From NCBI RefSeq assembly GCF_013407955.1, contig NZ_JACCBU010000001.1:4278001-4342000 (forward strand): a DNA stretch of 64,000 bases, given 5' to 3'. Numbering within the stretch: position 1 is the first letter of the stretch; every line of letters starts with the position of its first letter. The DNA comes from Microlunatus parietis (GTDB lineage Bacteria; Actinomycetota; Actinomycetes; Propionibacteriales; Propionibacteriaceae). The position numbers and the translations under genes are program-made. The notes below the pieces were generated by a model that was not told the origin of the DNA, did not search any database, and saw only the letters and a program-made list of their open reading frames with translations. This document shows positions 60,326-64,000 of this stretch, piece by piece.

Positions 60326-61125
60326 CGGGATTCCTTCTCGGAGGAAGAGCCGACCAGGGTCAGGAAGACGTCCTCGAGCGAGGGCTGCTTCTCGACGTAC
60401 TCGACCTTGGCGGGCGGCAGGAGTTGTTTGAGTTCGGCGAGGGTGCCGTTCTGGATGATCGTTCCCTCGTGCAGGATGGCGATCCGGTCGGCGAGCTGCT
60501 CGGCCTCGTCGAGGTACTGGGTGGTCAGCAGCACGGTGGTGCCGTTGTCGGCGAGCTGCTGGACGGTCTGCCAGACCTCGATCCGGCCCTGCGGGTCCAG
60601 CCCGGTGGTCGGCTCGTCGAGGAAGATGATCGGCGGGTCGCCGATCAGGCTCATCGCGATGTCGAGCCGGCGCCGCATGCCGCCCGAGTAGGTGGCCGCC
60701 CTGCGCTGACCCGCGTCGGTCAGCGAGAACCGTGCCAGCAGGTCGTCGGCCACCGCGCCCGGGTTCCTCAGGTGGCGCAGCTTGGCGATCAGGACGAGGT
60801 TCTCCCGTCCGGTGAGCACCTCGTCGACGGCCGCGAACTGGCCGGTCAGGCTGATCGACTCGCGGACCGCGGCAGGGTTGGTCGCGACATCGTGGCCGTA
60901 GACGGTGGCGCTGCCGCCGTCGGCCTTCAGCAGCGTGGACAGGATCCGGACCAGCGTGGTCTTGCCGGCGCCGTTGGAGCCGAGCAGCGCGAGGATGCTG
61001 CCGGGTGCGACCTCGAAGTCGACGCCGCGGAGCACCTGCAGGTCCTTGAAGGACTTCGTGATGCCCTGGACCCGGAGGGCGGGGGCGACTGCCCCGCCCT
61101 CCGGCCGGGTGGTGGTCGTGCTCAT
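60322..61125 (-). CDS. ABC ATPase, DrrA-like
   Basis: 267 residues. Walker A GSNGAGKTT, signature YSGGMRRR, Walker B IIFLDEPTTGLD, and the DrrA C-terminal PSLEDVFL motif. With the downstream permease it should form an exporter for a hydrophobic compound. It overlaps the DUF1048 gene by 4 bp. Confidence 0.93.
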   Translation of the reverse strand: MSTTTTRPEGGAVAPALRVQGITKSFKDLQVLRGVDFEVAPGSILALLGSNGAGKTTLVRILSTLLKADGGSATVYGHDVATNPAAVRESISLTGQFAAVDEVLTGRENLVLIAKLRHLRNPGAVADDLLARFSLTDAGQRRAATYSGGMRRRLDIAMSLIGDPPIIFLDEPTTGLDPQGRIEVWQTVQQLADNGTTVLLTTQYLDEAEQLADRIAILHEGTIIQNGTLAELKQLLPPAKVEYVEKQPSLEDVFLTLVGSSSEKESR

Positions 61126-61586
61126 CGGTGGCCGGCCGGTGCGTCGGCGCGGTCGACGGCCTTGGTCAGGCGCTGCCGCTCGCGGGCGACCCAGCCGCCC
61201 CGGGCGTAGTCCAGCAGGAACGCGTCGAACACGGCGGGGTTGTCACCGGCGATCTCGGCGATCAGGCGCTCCCGCTGCGGGGCGGACAGGCCGGCGTCGG
61301 CGTACTGCCGAACGTAGGCCTTGGCGAAGTCCACCGGGTTGTCGCCGACGATCTCGCGGACCGGGGTGCCCGCGGCCGCCGCCTGCTCGAACCGGGTGGC
61401 GAGGTCCTCGAACGCGGTGGCCGCCTGGTCGGCGTCCGCCGGCCCGAACCGGAGCAGGTAGCGCTCCAGCGCCTTGATCGTCTTGCGGTACGGCTCCGGC
61501 AGCTGCCGGGTCCGGGCCTGGTAGGCCCGCCAGCGCCGCTTGTCGCCGATGATCTTGGTGGTGAACTCTGCGAGGGTCGTGGTCAT
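61122..61586 (-). CDS. DUF1048 protein
   Basis: 154 residues: FTTKIIGDKRRWRAYQARTRQLPEPYRKTIKALERYLLRFGPADADQA, the DUF1048 pattern, then a duplicated NPV/NPAxFxxAxxxxYA motif. DUF1048 genes usually follow a PadR regulator in actinobacteria and precede exporter genes; here no PadR gene is present. The ATG at 61586 is chosen as the first Met of the conserved part. Confidence 0.85.
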   Translation of the reverse strand: MTTTLAEFTTKIIGDKRRWRAYQARTRQLPEPYRKTIKALERYLLRFGPADADQAATAFEDLATRFEQAAAAGTPVREIVGDNPVDFAKAYVRQYADAGLSAPQRERLIAEIAGDNPAVFDAFLLDYARGGWVARERQRLTKAVDRADAPAGHR

Positions 61587-61718
61587 GATCGTCTGCCGTT
61601 CTCTTCGGGGTGGTGGTGGCGGGTGTTCCGCCTCCGTGACCCCTAGATTTCCGGCACCGCCTGTCACCGGGCTGACACTGACCTGACATCGCCCTGGCCG
61701 GGCCTGTCACGCGTCGGG

Positions 61719-62480
61719 TCAGAGGTAGTGCAGGGCGATCGCGGCCGCCTCGGAGCCGTACGACGGCCCGTGCGAGACGGCGTGGACGAGCAGGGGGTGC
61801 AGCTGGTGCAGCCCGATCAGCGTCCGCCAGCCGAGCGGCAGTTCGGCGGCCTCCGCGTACGCCGCGAGGATGATGTCCAGGTGCGGTGCGCCGAACAGCG
61901 CGAGCATGGCCAGATCGGTGATCCCGTGCCCGCCGTGCGCCGCCGGGTCGATCAACACCATCCCGTCGGCCGTGCTGATCAGGTTGCCCGACCAGAGGTC
62001 GCCGTGGATCCGGGCCGGCCGCCGAGCGTCGTCGAACTCACCCGCCGCGATCCGCTCGGCGATCCGCTCGATCACCCGCAGCTGCTGGGCCGTGAGATGG
62101 CCGAGGTCCCGAGCCGTCCGGGCGTACGGCAGCATCCGCTGCTCGGCGTAGAAGCGCCCCCACTGCCGCTCCGGCCGGAACGAGAGTCGTTGCCGCCCGA
62201 TGTACCCGTCCCCGTCCCAACCGTCCGGCGGAGCCCCGAAGGCGTCGGCCCCGGCCCGATGCGTCCCCGCGAGCGCCGTACCGAAGGCTTCGGCCGCGGC
62301 CCGCGTGGGTGGTGCCTGATCGAGCCGAGCCACCGTGATCTCGGTCGCCCCGACGTCCAGCACGGAGACCACGGCCGCGGCCCCGGCCGAAGCCAACCAC
62401 CGAAGCCCAGCCGCCTCCACGGCGAAGAAGTCGTGAGGAGCCTCAGGCCACTGTTTCCGGAAGTGCGGAGCCAAGATCAT
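61719..62480 (-). CDS. fructosamine kinase family protein
   Basis: 253 residues. HGDLWSGNL catalytic loop and IDPAAHGGHGITDLAMLALFG, typical of fructosamine-3-kinase-like enzymes that remove sugar adducts from proteins. The N-terminus FVRKQ-like HFRKQWPEAPHDFFAVEAAGLRWLA fits. Confidence 0.92.
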   Translation of the reverse strand: MILAPHFRKQWPEAPHDFFAVEAAGLRWLASAGAAAVVSVLDVGATEITVARLDQAPPTRAAAEAFGTALAGTHRAGADAFGAPPDGWDGDGYIGRQRLSFRPERQWGRFYAEQRMLPYARTARDLGHLTAQQLRVIERIAERIAAGEFDDARRPARIHGDLWSGNLISTADGMVLIDPAAHGGHGITDLAMLALFGAPHLDIILAAYAEAAELPLGWRTLIGLHQLHPLLVHAVSHGPSYGSEAAAIALHYL

Positions 62481-62590
62481 CGAGAAGGACGATACCTGGC
62501 ACTACGGAGCTGGTCTGCAGGACTAGCCGCGTCCGGGCTCGCCCACACCACACCACAACGAAACCTCAACCCGGTCGGAACGTGGGGGCC

Positions 62591-62611
62591 TACGGGGGCT
62601 CGGCCCCCGTA
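62591..62611 (-). terminator. GC-rich hairpin after tRNA-Phe
   Basis: TACGGGGGC (62591-62599), TCG loop, GCCCCCGTA (62603-62611). It lies about 65 bp downstream of tRNA-Phe and could end the tRNA transcript. There is no clear T-tract. Confidence 0.4.
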
Positions 62612-62675
62612 CAGAAACGAACCCGAGACCCGGGAAAGTCGGGCGAAGCCCAACTGAACAGCCCGAAGGCTCGGG

Positions 62676-62749
62676 TGGCCAGGGCCGGGGTCGAACCGGC
62701 GACCTTTCACTTTTCAGGCGAACGCTGCTACCAACTGAGCTACCTGGCC
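62676..62749 (-). tRNA. tRNA-Phe (GAA)
   Basis: 74 nt: acceptor stem GGCCAGG / CCTGGCC, D-loop AGCTCAGTTGGTAG, anticodon loop CTGAAAA with GAA, T-loop GGTTCGACCCC. The discriminator is A; CCA is not encoded. Transcribed after tRNA-Asp. Confidence 0.95.
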
Positions 62750-62784
62750 ATGGCCGGCGCCAAAGCCGGCCGCCAGCCGTTGGA

Positions 62785-62808
62785 GGTGCTGCCGTTTCCG
62801 GCAGCACC
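62785..62808. repeat. 10-bp perfect hairpin between the tRNA genes
   Basis: GGTGCTGCCG and CGGCAGCACC around TTTC, in the 66-bp spacer between tRNA-Asp and tRNA-Phe. It may be an RNA-processing or pausing signal. Confidence 0.6.
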
Positions 62809-62815
62809 ACCCTCG

Positions 62816-62889
62816 CGACCCCGACGGGACTCGAACCCGCGACCTTCGCCGTGACAGGGCGACGCGCTAACCAACTGCGCCACGGGGCC
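62816..62889 (-). tRNA. tRNA-Asp (GTC)
   Basis: 74 nt: acceptor stem GGCCCCG / CGGGGTC, D-loop GGCGCAGTTGGTTAGCGC, anticodon loop CTGTCAC with GTC, T-loop GGGTTCGAGTCCC. The discriminator is G; CCA is not encoded. Confidence 0.95.
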
Positions 62890-62981
62890 TGGAGGAGCAC
62901 CCTCAAACTCGGTGCCCGCGAAACTATAACGCACGCCTGCCCGGGTTCGCCAAATGCGTTCTGAGACGCCGGGCGAGGCAC

Positions 62982-63545
62982 TCAGCCCAGTGTGCCACGG
63001 AGCATCGTGTCGCCGGAGGGACCAGGGCGGCCGTTGACCAGTTGGTAGCTGACCTCGACGGTCGGATAGGCGCTGAGGTCGACGCCCGGCGGCAGCGGGA
63101 ACCGGCGTTCGTCGCCGACCATGGCGCCGAGCGGGTAGTAGCCCTGGCCGTCCTCGCTGACCAGCCAGATCTGTCGGTAGCCGTCCCGGGGCGGCGGGGT
63201 GGAGATCTGCGCGATCACGTACCGCTCGCCCTGCGGGGTCACCTCGACGGTGACGTTGCCGCTCGCGGTCGGCCAGTCCGCGGTCGCCTGCAGCGGGGCG
63301 GACGCGATCACGGTGGGTTGCGGCTGCCACCAGCGGCCCCAGCCGAGCCCGATCCCGGCGCCGACGGCCAGGCCGAGCAGCAGCGTGAGCAGGGGGATCA
63401 GCCAGGCCTTGCTGCCGCGTCGTGGTGCGGCGGCGGGGTTCTGGGCGGCCAGGTGCGGGGCGTCCAGGTCCGGGGCCTCCAGTTCGCGAGCCGGCCGGGC
63501 GGTCGGTCGCGCCGGGGGCGTGTCGTCCTCGGTCGGGGTGGTCAA
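62982..63545 (-). CDS. RskA-like anti-sigma C-terminal domain protein
   Basis: 187 residues. A Pro/Ala-rich cytoplasmic N-terminus (about 1-55), one membrane helix (AWLIPLLTLLLGLAVGAGIGLGWG, about 60-83), and an outside domain TADWPTASGNVTVEVTPQGERYVIAQISTPPPRDGYRQIWLVSEDGQGYYPLGAMVGDERRFPLPPGVDLSAYPTVEVSYQ, the RskA C-terminal fold. No anti-sigma zinc finger and no sigma gene beside it, so the sigma partner is not visible. The start TTG 63545 is tentative (GAGGAG about 11 nt upstream); the frame is open to 63731. Confidence 0.82.
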   Translation of the reverse strand: MTTPTEDDTPPARPTARPARELEAPDLDAPHLAAQNPAAAPRRGSKAWLIPLLTLLLGLAVGAGIGLGWGRWWQPQPTVIASAPLQATADWPTASGNVTVEVTPQGERYVIAQISTPPPRDGYRQIWLVSEDGQGYYPLGAMVGDERRFPLPPGVDLSAYPTVEVSYQLVNGRPGPSGDTMLRGTLG

Positions 63546-64000
63546 CTTCGCGGCGTCTCCTCGGCTGGCGCGGTCCGGTCCGAATCGCCGTCGGTGATCG
63601 TCAAACGGGCCCCGAATCGCTGCACTGCCTGATGGTAGGCACCGATCCCGCCGCGCCGCCACCGGGATCGGCGCATTCGGTGTCCGGCTCGGCTGGGCCG
63701 GCATCGTCGGTCCCGGCCCGGAATAGACCAAGTTCGGCCGCCTGGACCGTCGGATCTGCGTCCAGTCGTGGATTTCGTACCGGAGCCGGCCGGCAGTGGT
63801 CTAGTCCGATCGCCGGACGTCGCTGGTCGATCCGGTACTGGATCGGGTCAACTTGGCGTCATGAGAAGCGGGTCCGCGTGATCGACCGGGACGACGCCGG
63901 CGTGCCGGTGCGTGCCACCGCGCTGCTGGCCAGTGCGGCCACGACGATGATCACGCCCGCACGCCCAGGGCCGCTGGCCGGCTACGCGGCGCGCGCCGGA
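63546..64000. other. right-edge region, no supported gene
   Basis: 455 bp. A frame opening at GTG 63878 stays open to the window end (41 codons), but nothing in it is recognisable. I see no RNA gene or clear promoter. Confidence 0.4.

Noticed and set aside
1..64000. CRISPR array, prophage or rRNA operon
   Set aside because: No regularly spaced repeats with unique spacers, no phage structural genes and no rRNA sequence seen.
63878..64000. Partial gene at the right edge
   Set aside because: 41 open codons with no recognisable motif or ribosome site; too little to support a call.

Overview
The window is about 70% GC or more, densely coding on both strands, and uses many GTG/TTG starts and TANNNT-type -10 boxes. 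Gene content points to a free-living actinomycete: dispersed de novo purine genes, purM followed by a DUF3073 gene, a SigE-family ECF sigma factor, an Rv1155-like F420/PPOX protein, RskA-like anti-sigma proteins and an IS481 element. Propionibacteriales (Microlunatus- or Kribbella-like) is my best guess, but no 16S or marker proves it. No rRNA, CRISPR array, replication origin or prophage is visible.

Layout. 1-13 kb: tail of an alpha/beta-hydrolase, a GH32 fructosidase, an MFS carrier, a secreted 5'-nucleotidase with a discoidin domain, a DoxX gene with an in-frame stop, then an AraC regulator divergent from a GH36 glycosidase-permease-permease-binding lipoprotein operon, and a SigE-type sigma/membrane-protein pair. 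13-20 kb: phosphotransferase, DUF4287, Rv1155-like protein, purD-purB, a DEDDh exonuclease, a DUF559-type protein and an ArsR-SRPBCC pair. 20-28 kb: a three-gene ABC-2 exporter, orphan HigA-like antitoxin, PspC protein, and an ABC ATPase carrying a roughly 735-residue disordered N-terminus with its permease. 28-36 kb: purS-purQ-purL, MFS/HTH divergent pair, alanine-type aminotransferase divergent from an M20 peptidase. 36-47 kb: a divergent NRAMP-like transporter, a complete IS481 insertion with target duplication, dctA next to a CitA/DcuS-like two-component system, and two divergent TagF-like glycerophosphotransferases. 47-58 kb: IclR regulator, a two-gene gluconate-dehydrogenase-like oxidoreductase, DUF1345 protein, an operator-controlled MFS gene, purF-purM-DUF3073, DUF4870, hydrolase and NDH-2. 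58-64 kb: an uncharacterised protein, DrrAB-like ABC genes with DUF1048, a fructosamine-kinase-like gene, tRNA-Phe and tRNA-Asp, and an RskA-like anti-sigma protein.

How it works together. Seven purine genes (D, B, S, Q, L, F, M) lie in three blocks, covering most steps to AICAR; purC, purE/K, purN and purH are not here. Carbohydrate use is the second theme (GH32, GH36 and its ABC importer without an ATPase). The third is envelope export and modification (three ABC-2 systems, two TagF-like enzymes).

The most interesting signals are sequence-level: an extreme excess of TGATCA / CTTGATC words that overrides codon choice; at least eleven genes with a TANNNT box exactly 6-7 nt before the start codon, implying leaderless mRNAs; a hairpin repeat with covarying stems; strong palindromic operators on the ArsR and MFS genes; and the giant disordered ABC ATPase. 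I did not find a clearly new multi-gene defence or biosynthetic system.
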